Below, piece after piece: positions 33,857 through 43,700 of a stretch of 64,000 bases of DNA. Position 1 is the stretch's first letter. Each line of letters starts with the position of its first letter. The notes below the pieces were generated by a model. It searched no databases and had not been told where the DNA came from. It worked only from the letters and a program-made list of their open reading frames with translations. The translations under genes and the position numbers were made by a program. The stretch lies in contig JAILRO010000045.1 in assembly GCA_024698145.1 (NCBI GenBank), forward strand, positions 1 to 64,000, read 5' to 3'. The stretch is from Lachnospiraceae bacterium. Lineage in GTDB: Bacteria > Bacillota > Clostridia > Lachnospirales > Lachnospiraceae.

Positions 33857-34321
33857 ATGGTAGTACAGACTAAGTTTTTTGGTGAAGTAGAGATTGATGA
33901 TGCGAAGATTCTTGATTTCCCTAACGGTATAATCGGTTTTGAGGATTTTAAGAAGTTTGCTATTATTTATGATATTGATGATGATAAGGAGACAAAGATA
34001 AGCTGGCTTCAGTCGGTTGAAGAGCCTACATTGGCACTTCCTGTAATTGATCCGATGGCAATTGTTGCTGAATATTCTCCTATGATAGAGGATGAACTTC
34101 TTAAGCCACTTGGTAACTCTGCAGATGAAGATCTCCTTTGCTTGTTAGTTATGACAGTTCCTTCTGATATGACCAAGGTTACGGCTAATATGAAGGCACC
34201 GGTTATAATCAATTCCAAGACGAACAAAGGTGTGCAGCTTATAGTTGATAATGCGGATTATCCTGTTAAATTTAACGTATATGAATCCGTTCAGAAGATG
34301 AAGAAGGAAGCGGGTGAATAA
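33857..34321 (+). CDS. fliW: flagellar assembly factor FliW
   Basis: A 154-residue beta-rich protein that binds flagellin and antagonises CsrA. Typical segments are [27 protein letters not shown] and [19 protein letters not shown] 33857 is chosen because GAGGAGAAGGG sits just upstream; the earlier ATG at 33839 has no ribosome site. It is followed by csrA with one base between stop and start, the standard FliW-CsrA pair. Confidence 0.95.
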   Translation: MVVQTKFFGEVEIDDAKILDFPNGIIGFEDFKKFAIIYDIDDDKETKISWLQSVEEPTLALPVIDPMAIVAEYSPMIEDELLKPLGNSADEDLLCLLVMTVPSDMTKVTANMKAPVIINSKTNKGVQLIVDNADYPVKFNVYESVQKMKKEAGE

Positions 34322-34322
34322 T

Positions 34323-34541
34323 ATGTTAGCATTATCAAGAAAGTCGAATGAATCAATAATTATCGGTAATGACATAGAGATAACTGTTCTTGAGGTTAAA
34401 GGTGAACAGGTTAAAATAGGAATTAAAGCTCCAAAGTCAATACCTGTATACAGAGAAGAGGTTTATCAGCAGATTAGAGAAGCTAATAAGGAAGCTGCTT
34501 CTGATGCTGTGACTGAGAATATTAAGAATCTTTTTAAATAA
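34323..34541 (+). CDS. csrA: translational regulator CsrA
   Basis: RNA-binding dimer (72 residues) starting [18 protein letters not shown], with the conserved [15 protein letters not shown] strand-helix region. It binds GGA loops near ribosome sites and blocks translation, chiefly of flagellin in Gram-positives, and is sequestered by FliW. Start is ATG 34323, with GAAGGAAGCGGG upstream inside fliW. The C-terminal tail is slightly extended. Candidate targets in this window are the leaders at 13118, 32205, 38344 and 53770. Confidence 0.97.
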   Translation: MLALSRKSNESIIIGNDIEITVLEVKGEQVKIGIKAPKSIPVYREEVYQQIREANKEAASDAVTENIKNLFK

Positions 34542-34556
34542 TTAGCTTATAGGAAG

Positions 34557-34586
34557 GACCCTGACATGTTATGTTGGGGTCTTTTT
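34557..34586 (+). terminator. terminator after csrA
   Basis: Eleven-pair stem (34557-34567 with 34571-34581, two G-U pairs) followed by TTTTT. Confidence 0.85.
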
Positions 34587-34629
34587 CGAAGATTATTTCA
34601 AAAAAGTTGAAAAAAAGTAAAATTAGGTA

Positions 34630-34657
34630 TAAAATTATTAAGTGGATAGGTCGATAT
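34630..34657 (+). promoter_or_regulatory. sigma-28 promoter of flaG-fliD
   Basis: TAAA, 16 bases, GTCGATAT. It matches the flagellar sigma consensus well and lies between the csrA terminator and flaG. Confidence 0.6.
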
Positions 34658-34722
34658 ATATATCGAAGTATCTCAATAGATGTATTTACATGTGTTAATT
34701 TATCCGCAAGGAGGATGAAAAT

Positions 34723-34779
34723 ATGCAGGTGAATAAGGAAATGCAATTTCACATGGAGGTGAAGAGTTATGGCAATTGA
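34723..34779 (+). CDS. possible 18-residue leader peptide overlapping flaG
   Basis: ATG 34723 follows a perfect AAGGAGG site and opens an 18-codon frame (begins MQVNKEMQFHMEVK) that stops inside the flaG start region, overlapping it by 11 bases. Translation of this frame could couple to, or tune, flaG initiation. The AAGGAGGA and ATGGAGG elements also look like paired CsrA targets. Translation is not demonstrated, and the strong site could be a relic. Confidence 0.35.
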   Translation: MQVNKEMQFHMEVKSYGN

Positions 34780-35221
34780 AGGAATTAAGAGTACTGTGAT
34801 GAGTTCACAGCAGACAACACAGCCGGTAAGAAAGGCTGAACCTGTAGTGGCAGAAAGTTCTACTGTTGCACCGCAGGATAGTGTATCTCAGGCAGCAATT
34901 AACGTTTCTGCAAGAAGAGATAACTACGATCAGAGGAAAGAGGGAGACGACAAGGACTCTCGTAAGCGTGATGAGGGCAAGGATCTTAAGGATGTTTCTC
35001 CTGAAAAGGTTCAGGATGCAATATCTGAGATTAACAGAAAGATTGCACCTACTCACACAGAATGTCAGTTTAAGTATCACGAGAAGACACACAGAATTTC
35101 AATCACAGTCAAGGATAAAGATACAGATAAGGTTATTCGTGAGATTCCACCGGAGAAGACGCTTGATATGATAGCTAAGACTTTGGAACTTGCGGGTATT
35201 TTAGTAGATGAGAAGAGATAA
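34769..35221 (+). CDS. flaG: FlaG family flagellar protein
   Basis: A 150-residue protein with a charged N-terminal half and the FlaG core: AISEINRKIAPTHTECQFKYHE, RISITVKDKDTDKVIREIPPEK, LDMIAKTLELAGILVDEK. FlaG influences filament length and sits next to fliD in many flagellated bacteria. The ribosome site is GGAGGTG. fliD starts 13 bases downstream. Confidence 0.92.
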   Translation: MAIEGIKSTVMSSQQTTQPVRKAEPVVAESSTVAPQDSVSQAAINVSARRDNYDQRKEGDDKDSRKRDEGKDLKDVSPEKVQDAISEINRKIAPTHTECQFKYHEKTHRISITVKDKDTDKVIREIPPEKTLDMIAKTLELAGILVDEKR

Positions 35222-35233
35222 GGAGGGATTGTT

Positions 35234-37126
35234 ATGGCAGGAATAAGAATGACAGGTCTCGCCTCAGGTCTCGATACACAGAGCCTTGTCGGCGAACTCT
35301 CCAAAGCATATCAGAAGAAGGTAGACAACTCTAAAAAGGCTCAGACCAAAGCGGAGTGGAAAAAAGATGCGTGGTCTGCACTTAATACAAAGCTTACCGA
35401 TTTTTATAAGGGCGTATTGTCAACATTCAAGACAACAGGCACATACAAAGCAAAGTCTGTAAGTGGCACTTTTTCGGGAGTTAAGATTACTGCCGGCAAT
35501 AATGCTGTTAACGGTAATCATAAAGTTAAAGTTATTGGTACTGCAAGTGCTCAGATGTGGACTGGTAAGCAGATTAATAAGGGTACCGTTACTGCAACAT
35601 CATATACAGCAGCAGAAGGAAGTGCTAAACTATCAGAACTTACGGACTCTGACGGTAATAACATTCTTAATTCGTTAAATGGTGCCGAGTTTAAGATTAG
35701 CAAAGATGGTGTTGAGTCAACAGTCAATCTTGACATTGCAGGTAATCTTAGTGGAGATTCTACGGTAGAAGATCTCACAAGCTATATTAACAGTCAATTA
35801 TCGGGAACAGGTCTTACAGCATCTTATGACAATGGTAAGCTTAAGTTTACAAATGACAATAGCGAAGAGGTTAAGATTTCTGCGGCAAATACCCAGGCTA
35901 AGGCTTTTGGTGTTACTGATGGAGATGGATTGACGATTGCGGGTCACGAGGAAGGTTCGGATGCAGTATCGGCAAGTGGTAGTTCATTTGCTTATGTTGA
36001 AACTAAGACAGCGGGAGCAAGTGTTTCGGGTTCTACAAGAGTAAGTGACCTTATGGGAGCTAATTGGACAGGAAGTACGACACTTACCGTTAATGGTGAG
36101 ACAGTGACGATAGATCAAAACACAACACTTGATAGTCTTGCTAAAGCAATGGCAGGTACAGGAATAAACGCAAGTTATGATTCTAATCAGGGCAGATTTT
36201 ATTTGAGTTCTACCAATACAGGCGTTGGTAATTCGTTTGATGTGACCGGTGACGCAAATGTAGTCGCCGCGCTCGGACTTGACCTTGCGGACGGTGATCC
36301 GGGTAAGATTGCTGCAAGTAGCGCTTCTATAGAATATAACGGTGTTACGTATACGAGTGATACTAACAATTTCAGCATTAATGGCCTTACCTTTGATGTG
36401 ACGGAGAAAGGCGAGACAATCCAATTTACTGTTGGTAACGACGTTGATGGTATTTATAATAAGGTCAAGGATTTTCTTAAGCAGTACAATTCATTACTTA
36501 AAGAAATGAATACTCTTTATAATGCTGCAAGTTCAAGAGGTTATGAGCCGCTCACTTCGGATGAGAAGGATGAGATGTCAGAAGATGAGGTTAAAGAGTG
36601 GGAGAAGAAGATTAAGGATTCGCTTCTTCGTCGTGATGACAGATTAAGTGCTTATACAACTAACTTTAGAACTATAATGAACAAGTCTATAGAGGTTAAT
36701 GGAACAAGATATTCGTTATCAAGTTTTGGAATTAACACAGGCGATTGGAATGAAAGAGGGCTTCTTCATCTTGATGGTGATGCGGATGACACAAGCACTT
36801 CTGGTAATGAAGATAAACTCAAAGCAGCGATAGCAGCTAATCCTGAAGCGGTAACCAAGACGTTAGCCGGACTTGGCAATGAACTGTATAATTATTTGAT
36901 GAAGGCTCAGGCCAAGACTACGACAAGTTCATCTCAGACATTTTATGATGATGTTACATTGGATGCTGACATAAAGACAAAGAAAGATGATGTCAAGAAG
37001 ATGCAACAGAAGATGCAGGATGAGGAAGATAAGTATTACAAGCAATTCTCTGCTATGGAGTCTGCTATGGCGAAACTTCAATCGCAACAGACATATCTTT
37101 CGGGATTGTTTGGTGGAATGTCATAA
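35234..37126 (+). CDS. fliD: flagellar filament capping protein FliD
   Basis: Cap protein (630 residues) that guides flagellin folding at the filament tip. N-terminus IRMTGLASGLDTQSLVGEL, a long variable middle, and a C-terminal coiled coil (MQQKMQDEEDKYYKQFSAME, LQSQQTYLSGLFGGM) are typical. A run of Ser/Thr/Gly-rich residues at about 60-400 forms the exposed domain, a possible glycosylation target. fliS and the FliT-like gene follow. Confidence 0.95.
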   Translation: MAGIRMTGLASGLDTQSLVGELSKAYQKKVDNSKKAQTKAEWKKDAWSALNTKLTDFYKGVLSTFKTTGTYKAKSVSGTFSGVKITAGNNAVNGNHKVKVIGTASAQMWTGKQINKGTVTATSYTAAEGSAKLSELTDSDGNNILNSLNGAEFKISKDGVESTVNLDIAGNLSGDSTVEDLTSYINSQLSGTGLTASYDNGKLKFTNDNSEEVKISAANTQAKAFGVTDGDGLTIAGHEEGSDAVSASGSSFAYVETKTAGASVSGSTRVSDLMGANWTGSTTLTVNGETVTIDQNTTLDSLAKAMAGTGINASYDSNQGRFYLSSTNTGVGNSFDVTGDANVVAALGLDLADGDPGKIAASSASIEYNGVTYTSDTNNFSINGLTFDVTEKGETIQFTVGNDVDGIYNKVKDFLKQYNSLLKEMNTLYNAASSRGYEPLTSDEKDEMSEDEVKEWEKKIKDSLLRRDDRLSAYTTNFRTIMNKSIEVNGTRYSLSSFGINTGDWNERGLLHLDGDADDTSTSGNEDKLKAAIAANPEAVTKTLAGLGNELYNYLMKAQAKTTTSSSQTFYDDVTLDADIKTKKDDVKKMQQKMQDEEDKYYKQFSAMESAMAKLQSQQTYLSGLFGGMS

Positions 37127-37159
37127 TTTGAGAAGGATTATGAACAACTAGTAATTATA

Positions 37160-37191
37160 AGGATTCGCCGGATAGTTGCCCGGTGAATCCT
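37160..37191 (+). terminator. hairpin between fliD and fliS
   Basis: A 12-pair stem (37160-37171 with 37180-37191) with an 8-base loop. The following bases (ATGTTATATT) are only weakly T-rich, so it may be an attenuator or an RNA-processing site and not a full terminator. Confidence 0.5.
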
Positions 37192-37230
37192 ATGTTATAT
37201 TAACAATAGTAGTGATAAGGAGAGTACAGT

Positions 37231-37635
37231 ATGGCACCTAGGAATCCGTATGCAACATATGCTAATAACAAGGTGGCGTCAGCTACGCCGGCAGAACTAA
37301 CACTTATGCTATATGAAGGTGCAATCAAGTTCTGTAACCTTGCAAAGATAGATATAGAAAAACAAGAATATGGTGATTCGATTGGACATATTCAGAGAGC
37401 AAGAAACATAATAGTTGAATTACAGACAACATTGGATTTTAAATATCCTGTAGCGAAGGAGTTTGATACCATTTACAGGTATGTCTTCTCTCTGATGGCA
37501 GAGGTTAATAAGAATCATGATATCGAGACGCTAGACGAGCTGTTAAATGAGCTTAGAGAACTAAGAGATATATGGAAGATGGTCATGAAGAATGCAAAAT
37601 TGCCTCAGACTGTCTCGAACAATAGCGAGGAATAG
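37231..37635 (+). CDS. fliS: flagellin export chaperone FliS
   Basis: A 134-residue helical protein; YATYANNKVASATPAELTLML, YEGAIKFCNLAKIDIE and HIQRARNIIVELQTTLDFKY match FliS closely. It binds the C-terminus of flagellin in the cytosol, and in B. subtilis also links FliW and flagellin. It starts after AAGGAGAG and is followed by the FliT-like gene three bases after its stop. Confidence 0.95.
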   Translation: MAPRNPYATYANNKVASATPAELTLMLYEGAIKFCNLAKIDIEKQEYGDSIGHIQRARNIIVELQTTLDFKYPVAKEFDTIYRYVFSLMAEVNKNHDIETLDELLNELRELRDIWKMVMKNAKLPQTVSNNSEE

Positions 37636-37638
37636 CTT

Positions 37639-38124
37639 ATGGCTCAGAATGATAATTATGTAGATATACTTGTAGATATACTAAGCAAGCAGGTATCTAC
37701 TCTTGAAGATGTATTGAGGATAACAAAAACACAGGAAGATATCGCGAATGCTACTGATTTTGATGAAGAGGCATTTGATGAATCGCTGATGCGCAAAGAC
37801 ATATGCATAGCAAAACTTAATGAATATGATAATGCATTTGTATCCGTATATGACAGAGTGAAGAATGCGGTTAAGGCAGATACAAATAGATATGCGGATA
37901 AGATATCGAATATACAATCACTTATTAGAAGATGTACGGATTTGGGTAACGAGATAAGTACATTGGAAACTCGCAATAAAGACAAACTAGCTGTTTGCTT
38001 TTCCGGTAAGAAGCAGGAATATACAGCCAGACAAACTGCGGCAACAGTTGCAGGCAAGTATAATACGACCATGAAGAATGCTAATCTTATGGGAGAAGGA
38101 TATCGGTTTAATCTGGATAAATGA
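37639..38124 (+). CDS. FliT/FlgN-like flagellar chaperone
   Basis: A 161-residue helical protein (MAQNDNYVDILVDILSKQ) with no recognisable catalytic motif. Position after fliD-fliS is the place of FliT, the FliD chaperone; sequence resemblance is weak and closer to FlgN-type helical bundles. The tail (KYNTTMKNANLMGEGYRFNLD) resembles the short C-termini of FlgN-like proteins. Assigned by synteny. Confidence 0.65.
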   Translation: MAQNDNYVDILVDILSKQVSTLEDVLRITKTQEDIANATDFDEEAFDESLMRKDICIAKLNEYDNAFVSVYDRVKNAVKADTNRYADKISNIQSLIRRCTDLGNEISTLETRNKDKLAVCFSGKKQEYTARQTAATVAGKYNTTMKNANLMGEGYRFNLDK

Positions 38125-38195
38125 TTATTGTGAAATGTGTACGATTATTTCTGTGAATATAATAAAAAATTATTGAATTTTTTTCAAAAAAGGTG

Positions 38196-38222
38196 TAAAG
38201 TATTCTTATAAACATCCGATAT
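38196..38222 (+). promoter_or_regulatory. sigma-28 promoter of the second flagellin gene
   Basis: TAAA (38196-38199), 16 bases, CCGATAT (38216-38222), a near-perfect flagellar sigma promoter. The start would be near 38230, giving a leader of about 150 bases. Confidence 0.8.
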
Positions 38223-38343
38223 ATATTATGTAAGGGTCAGAACAGAGACTTACATACAACTTAATAACAATGTATGGCGTGATAATAGCTCGCAAGAGAT
38301 ATTATAAATTATTATTAACGGGTGCTAAGCACCTAGTACATCT

Positions 38344-38374
38344 CGCAAGGATGCGGGATTATATTCAAGGAGGA
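38344..38374 (+). promoter_or_regulatory. paired CsrA sites in the second flagellin leader
   Basis: CGCAAGGATGCG (38344-38355) is a perfect 4-pair hairpin with AGGA in the loop, the ideal CsrA target. A second site, CAAGGAGGA (38366-38374), covers the ribosome site. A further small hairpin GGTGC-TAA-GCACC lies just upstream (about 38320-38333). This mirrors the two-site hag leader of B. subtilis. Confidence 0.65.
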
Positions 38375-38381
38375 ATGAATT

Positions 38382-39200
38382 ATGGTAGTACAACACAACA
38401 TGCAGGCAGTGAATGCCAACAGAATGCTCGGCGGTAACGTTAAGGCAGTAGCAAAGAACACAGAGAAGCTTTCTTCGGGTTACAAAGTTAACCGTGCAGC
38501 AGATGATGCAGCAGGACTTTCGATTTCTGAGAAGATGAGAAATCAGATCAGAGGTTTGAATCAGGCAGTATCTAATGCAGAGGATGGTCAGTATCTTATC
38601 CAGACAGCAGAAGGAAACATGAATGAGATTCATTCAATTCTTCAGCGTATGGGCGAGCTTGCTACAAAGGCAGCCAACGACGTTAACGCTACAGAAGATC
38701 GTACATCAATCAGTGACGAGATGAAGCAGCTTCATTCAGAGATTGATTCTATTGCAAGTAAGGCTGCATTCAATGGAACTAAGTTATTGAATGGTGATAT
38801 GGCAAGTGGTAAGTATTTGCAGGTGGGAGCTAATGCTAAGGAGAATATGAAGATTTCCATTGCTAAGCTTAATACAACTGGACTTGCAATTGGTACAGTT
38901 CCTACAGTTGACACACATGCTAACGCTTCAACAGCTATGTCAAACATAACTAAGGCAATCAAGTGTGTATCTGCACAGAGATCTAAGCTTGGTGCTATCC
39001 AGAATCGTCTTGATTACACGATCAACAACTTGGAGAACTATTCAGAGAACTTAACAGCATCTGAGTCTAATATCCGTGATACAGATATGGCTAAAGAGAT
39101 GGTTAACTACTCTAAGAATCAGATTCTTCAGCAGGCTGCTCAGTCAATGCTTGCACAAGCTAACCAGTCTAACCAGGGCGTATTATCATTACTTCAGTAA
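38382..39200 (+). CDS. flagellin (second copy, short form)
   Basis: Compact 272-residue flagellin (MVVQHNMQAVNANRML; LSSGYKVNRAADDAAGLS; C-terminus NQGVLSLLQ), nearly all D0/D1 with a very short variable part. Its first 115 or so residues are identical to those of the flagellin at 53862. An unusual cysteine lies in the C-terminal helix (AIKCVSAQRSKLG). Sigma-28 promoter and CsrA sites upstream and a terminator downstream make it a free-standing late gene, probably the major filament subunit. Confidence 0.97.
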   Translation: MVVQHNMQAVNANRMLGGNVKAVAKNTEKLSSGYKVNRAADDAAGLSISEKMRNQIRGLNQAVSNAEDGQYLIQTAEGNMNEIHSILQRMGELATKAANDVNATEDRTSISDEMKQLHSEIDSIASKAAFNGTKLLNGDMASGKYLQVGANAKENMKISIAKLNTTGLAIGTVPTVDTHANASTAMSNITKAIKCVSAQRSKLGAIQNRLDYTINNLENYSENLTASESNIRDTDMAKEMVNYSKNQILQQAAQSMLAQANQSNQGVLSLLQ

Positions 39201-39222
39201 TCAATTGAGATTATTGCAGGGG

Positions 39223-39249
39223 AAGCTGACCGCAAGGTCAGCTTTCTTT
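39223..39249 (+). terminator. terminator after the second flagellin
   Basis: A nine-pair stem (39223-39231 with 39236-39244) closed by a GCAA tetraloop and followed by TCTTTGTTT. Confidence 0.85.
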
Positions 39250-39291
39250 GTTTAGTTATATCGTATCAATAATTGGGAAGGGGGGAAGTGG

Positions 39292-40410
39292 ATGCAGGAG
39301 AGAAAGATTAATCCGCTTGTTTTTTCAGATGATTTCTTTTTGGCTGAAGATAGAGAAGGTTTTCATGTAACAGGGTTGATGAAAAGAGTTTGGGCTACTC
39401 AATTACATGTTCTGGCGGAAATAGACAGAATATGTAATAAGTACAATTTAACGTGGTTTGCTGATTGGGGGACATTGCTTGGAGCAGTGCGACATAAGGG
39501 ATTCATTCCGTGGGATGATGATATTGATATATGTATGCCTCGTCAGGACTATGACATATTTCATTCAGTGCTAAAGGATGAATTGGGAGGAGAATATAAC
39601 TGGTTGGATCCATTTTCGAACGAAGATGTATTTCGCCACTTTTTTTTGAGAGTGGTAAACACAAGATATATTAATTTTGACGAGGGATCTCTTGAAAGAT
39701 TTTATGGAGTTCCATATTCGTGTGGCGTTGATATTTTTCCGATTGATGGTGTCCCGGATGATGATGAAGAATGGGAGTTGTTGAAAAGTATTGTTAACAA
39801 TATTTTATATGCAGGAAAAATAATAGAAGATCAACCGGAAAATGACATAGAAGAGTTTATCACAGAGATAGAGAAACTGTGTGGCGTGACTTTAGATAGA
39901 AAGAAAAATATTAAGACACAACTAACCGTTTTAGCTGATGCATTGTGCAGAAGTTACAATTTTGGCGAAACAAAAAGAGCAGTTTGTGTTTCGGAATATG
40001 CACTGGGGGAAGGAAAAACATTATGTAATACATCTTGGTTTAAACAATCAATTCGTGTTCCGTATGAGAATTGGAATATTTCTATTCCAAAAGAATATAA
40101 TGAAGTTTTGACAGCCTTGTTTGGTGCTGATTATATGGTTCCGGTTAGGGGAACTCAATCACATGAGTATCCATTTTATAAAAAACAAAAAAAACTTGCA
40201 AAAGAAAAGATTGGCATTGCAGGGTGGGAAGATAGAGAAAAGAGAGTTGCAAAATGGTTAAATCTTGATGAAACAGAGATTTTTGAATATAAATTATTGA
40301 AGAAGAATGAAACTATGGATGCATATTACTTTTTTTGTCAAAGTGAAATGAAAGCAATATGGATTCCACATGACGAAAACAAAGAACCGATACTGGCGGA
40401 AATAGTATAG
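39292..40410 (+). CDS. LicD family phosphotransferase
   Basis: A 372-residue cytoplasmic enzyme of the LicD/FKTN family. The signature WFADWGTLLGAVRHKGFIPWDDDIDICMP-like block lies near residues 57-83, with the GAVRH and DDDID metal-binding elements. LicD enzymes transfer phosphocholine or similar phospho-substituents from CDP or CMP donors to surface sugars. It is the first gene after the flagellin in the glycosylation island, and the neighbours include a nucleotidyltransferase of the PepM-linked type and a PhnW-like aminotransferase. That suggests a phospho- or phosphono-substituent on a flagellin or surface glycan. The substrate is inference. Confidence 0.85.
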   Translation: MQERKINPLVFSDDFFLAEDREGFHVTGLMKRVWATQLHVLAEIDRICNKYNLTWFADWGTLLGAVRHKGFIPWDDDIDICMPRQDYDIFHSVLKDELGGEYNWLDPFSNEDVFRHFFLRVVNTRYINFDEGSLERFYGVPYSCGVDIFPIDGVPDDDEEWELLKSIVNNILYAGKIIEDQPENDIEEFITEIEKLCGVTLDRKKNIKTQLTVLADALCRSYNFGETKRAVCVSEYALGEGKTLCNTSWFKQSIRVPYENWNISIPKEYNEVLTALFGADYMVPVRGTQSHEYPFYKKQKKLAKEKIGIAGWEDREKRVAKWLNLDETEIFEYKLLKKNETMDAYYFFCQSEMKAIWIPHDENKEPILAEIV

Positions 40411-40427
40411 ACAAGGAGGATAGAGAA

Positions 40428-40694
40428 ATGGATGGATTAGAGACGATAATTAATGAGTTGTCATTGGTGGCAGAACTTTTTTATCAGGAGAATTTAAAAA
40501 ATGCATATGCTGGCCTTGTTGCAGCACTTCCTAAATTAGAAAAAGAGTTACAGGAAATTGAGGATGACGATGCTCGTCAGGAAGTAACTGACAAGCTTAA
40601 TCTCACATTACAAGCTATGGAGGATAATGATTCGATATTAATAGCAGACACGATCCAATATGAACTAATCGAAGCTTTGCAGCAGCTAATCTAA
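40428..40694 (+). CDS. small helical hypothetical protein (88 aa)
   Basis: An acidic, all-helical protein (MDGLETIINELSLVAELFYQEN) without motifs I recognise. It starts 17 bases after licD with an AAGGAGG site and ends 20 bases before the tandem maf gene, so it is part of that operon. Similar small helical proteins sit next to Maf genes in Lachnospiraceae glycosylation islands as far as I recall. Function unknown. Confidence 0.65.
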   Translation: MDGLETIINELSLVAELFYQENLKNAYAGLVAALPKLEKELQEIEDDDARQEVTDKLNLTLQAMEDNDSILIADTIQYELIEALQQLI

Positions 40695-40713
40695 TTAATA
40701 GAGGGGGAAAACG

Positions 40714-43700
40714 ATGCAGTTTAATGCTAATATTAATGCCATCACCAAATATAATGCAGTTATAAAAGAATATTATATGAGACACAATTGCAAAGAACCG
40801 ATGGAGGGTGTAGAAAACAGCCTCACCAAAGATGATTGCTTGGTGCTAAGAGTCAACATTGATGGGAAATGGTATTATCTTGGAAGCAGATATTCAAGCA
40901 AAGATGAGACAACGAGATTTTTGTCTGCATTTAATGGCGTTAATGATTATGCATTAGTTGTTATTTACGGGTTTAACAATGGATTGTTAATTCGTGATTT
41001 GATGGCGATGCTGCCGAAACATGTTGAACTTATAGTCTTTGAACCATCGATTAATCTATTTACATATGTAATTAATAACTATGATATACGAGACTTGTTG
41101 TGTGAAACAAGATTGCATCTGGTAGTATACGGAATAAATGAAAAAGATTTTGATATACTTTTAAGAAGCAAACTGAATGAGACAAATTACAAAATAAGTA
41201 TTGTTAGGGAATTGCCACAGTATAAAACAGTTTTTTCAGATGTTTATAATTTTTTTTATGATATACAAAAAGCAGCATGGGACAATTGTGAATCTGATAT
41301 GATTTCGGGAATGGTTCAAAATCGAAGAGAGGCTGAACATGCAATACGTAATCTAAGATACTGCTTTGACTGTTATTGCATGGAACAGTTTAAAGATGTC
41401 TTTCCAAACAATCTTCCGGTTGTTATTGTCTCAGCCGGACCTTCGCTTGAAAAGAATGGTATTTTTTTGAAAAAAATAAAAGGAAAGTTGCTGATATTAG
41501 CTGTTGATGCGGCGCTTCCATACCTTATGTCAATAGATGTTATTCCGGATATAGCTGTAACTGTAAGTCCCACAAAAGATATTACTTTAAAAACCTTGTA
41601 TGATGATGAAAGGTTCAAAGATATAACATTTGCTGTTGATGCAACAGTTACATATAAAGGGCTGGAAAAGGTGGCTTTGGATGGAAGAAAGCTGATTTAT
41701 GCATCTGCATCAGCTCCATATTATAAAAAAGTTTTTTCACTTGGTAATCATAATATAGGTGAATTAGACAATGGTGGTTCTGTATCTACTATTGCCATGT
41801 CGTTGGCTATGCAATGGGGATATAAGGACTTTGTTTTTGTTGGATTAGATTTATCATTAAAACCTAATAAACTTTATGCCGGTAAAATAAATGATGAAGT
41901 GATTGTACCGGAAGGTGTTATAAAAACAGAGGGATATTATGGAGAAGATGTTTATACCCTCCCGCCTTACAGACTGCATCAAGATTGGTTTGAAATGATA
42001 ATAAGAACACATCCTGAGTTTAACGTATATAACGCTACAGAAGGTGGGGTTAGGATAAAAGGTTCCAAACAGGTTGACTTATGTAATATTGCGGAAAAAT
42101 ACATTGATGAAGAGTATAATTATGAAAAAATAATTAGAAGTATTCCATCGGCAATACATTCTGATTATATGATTAAATTATATAGTATATATTCTGAAAG
42201 TATAACAAGACTTGATGTTTTAAAAAAAGCAATAGAAGATGGTAGAAATGCAATAAATAAGAGCATAAATCTGTTAGATAACGGAGTGTCAAGAACTGAC
42301 AGAAAAGTCCTTGAATTATACAATGAAGTGAACAAGGTATTTTTTCTGTGCGAAAACATAGAAGAGAGCTATTTTGTCGAAAGGGTTATCGGGGAAGAAC
42401 AGGGACAAGTCCTTGAAGATATCTATGTATCTGAAGATGACCCTGATATGGAATATAGACGAATACTTAATAAGTTAGGTACATATTTGGAATATATGCA
42501 TGGCGCGACGGATGATGTGAAGAACATGTTCAAAGAATTGCTTGAGGATGTCAATGCGGATTACCCTGGTTTGCAAGATGCATATTATAATAGCGATCAT
42601 AATAATACTGCAAAAGATATTTTAAACAGGAATTGCGCAATTATCAGTCGTAATTGTTCTGATCTATTTGAAAAGTTAAAAGGTATTGATAGAGAAGAGG
42701 TTATAACAACAGAACTGGTTGAAACCAAGGAAAATAACAAGATAATACGTATTATAAACAATGGTGAGGCGCAGTATTTAAATAGTCCGTATTATCCGTC
42801 AAAAGAGGTTGAGCGCTTTGTTGCTCAATTTAATGACATAACGGATTATTCAATTGTCGTTATGTATGGGTTTGGGGATGGAAATATCGCCAGAAAAATG
42901 ATAGCATCTCTTGGCAAAAATGTTTTGTTTTTTTTCTACGAACCATCGTTGGCTATATTTAGGTGTGCAGCTAACAACTACTATATTGGGGATGTACTCG
43001 ATAATGACAGGGTTAAGTTATATGTTAATGGAATAAATGAATATTGTTTAGAAGAAGAATTGGCATCTGTAGTTAATGAGTCAAATTATAATCATGTAAT
43101 ATTTAATACTTTGCCAAAGTATGCACAACTTTTTGCAGAAGATTATAATCAAATTAAAACAAGATGCGATGTGATTGTTTCTAGTGTCGAAAGAAATATA
43201 AGCACTCATAAGTGGGCAAGTCGTGAAGAAATAGAGAACAATATTTACAATCTGAAACATCTTAATGCTTGTTATTGTGAAGAAGGGTTGCGAGATATTT
43301 TTCCGACAGAATTACCGGTGGTTTTAATTGCTTCAGGACCATCACTTGAGAAAAATGTGGATATATTAGCAAGATTAAAAAATAAGCTTCTAATGATTGC
43401 AGTTGATACAGCAATGCCCTTTTTAATGTCTAAAGGGATAATGCCAGATATTATTGTCGCGGTGGATCCAAAGATTTCACTCTCTTATTTTGAGTGTTTC
43501 AAGGATGAGGAGGTTATACTGGCGTATTCTTCTGCACTGAATTACAAAGTATTGGATATGATGAAAAATGCTTGCAAGATTGTAGTTACATCAACCAATG
43601 CTTATTATGACAAGTTGTTGCAGATTGCGGGACATCATATGTATGAACTAAATAATGGAGGATCGGTTGCAACTGTTGCGTTTGCCTTGGCTCAGTCGTG

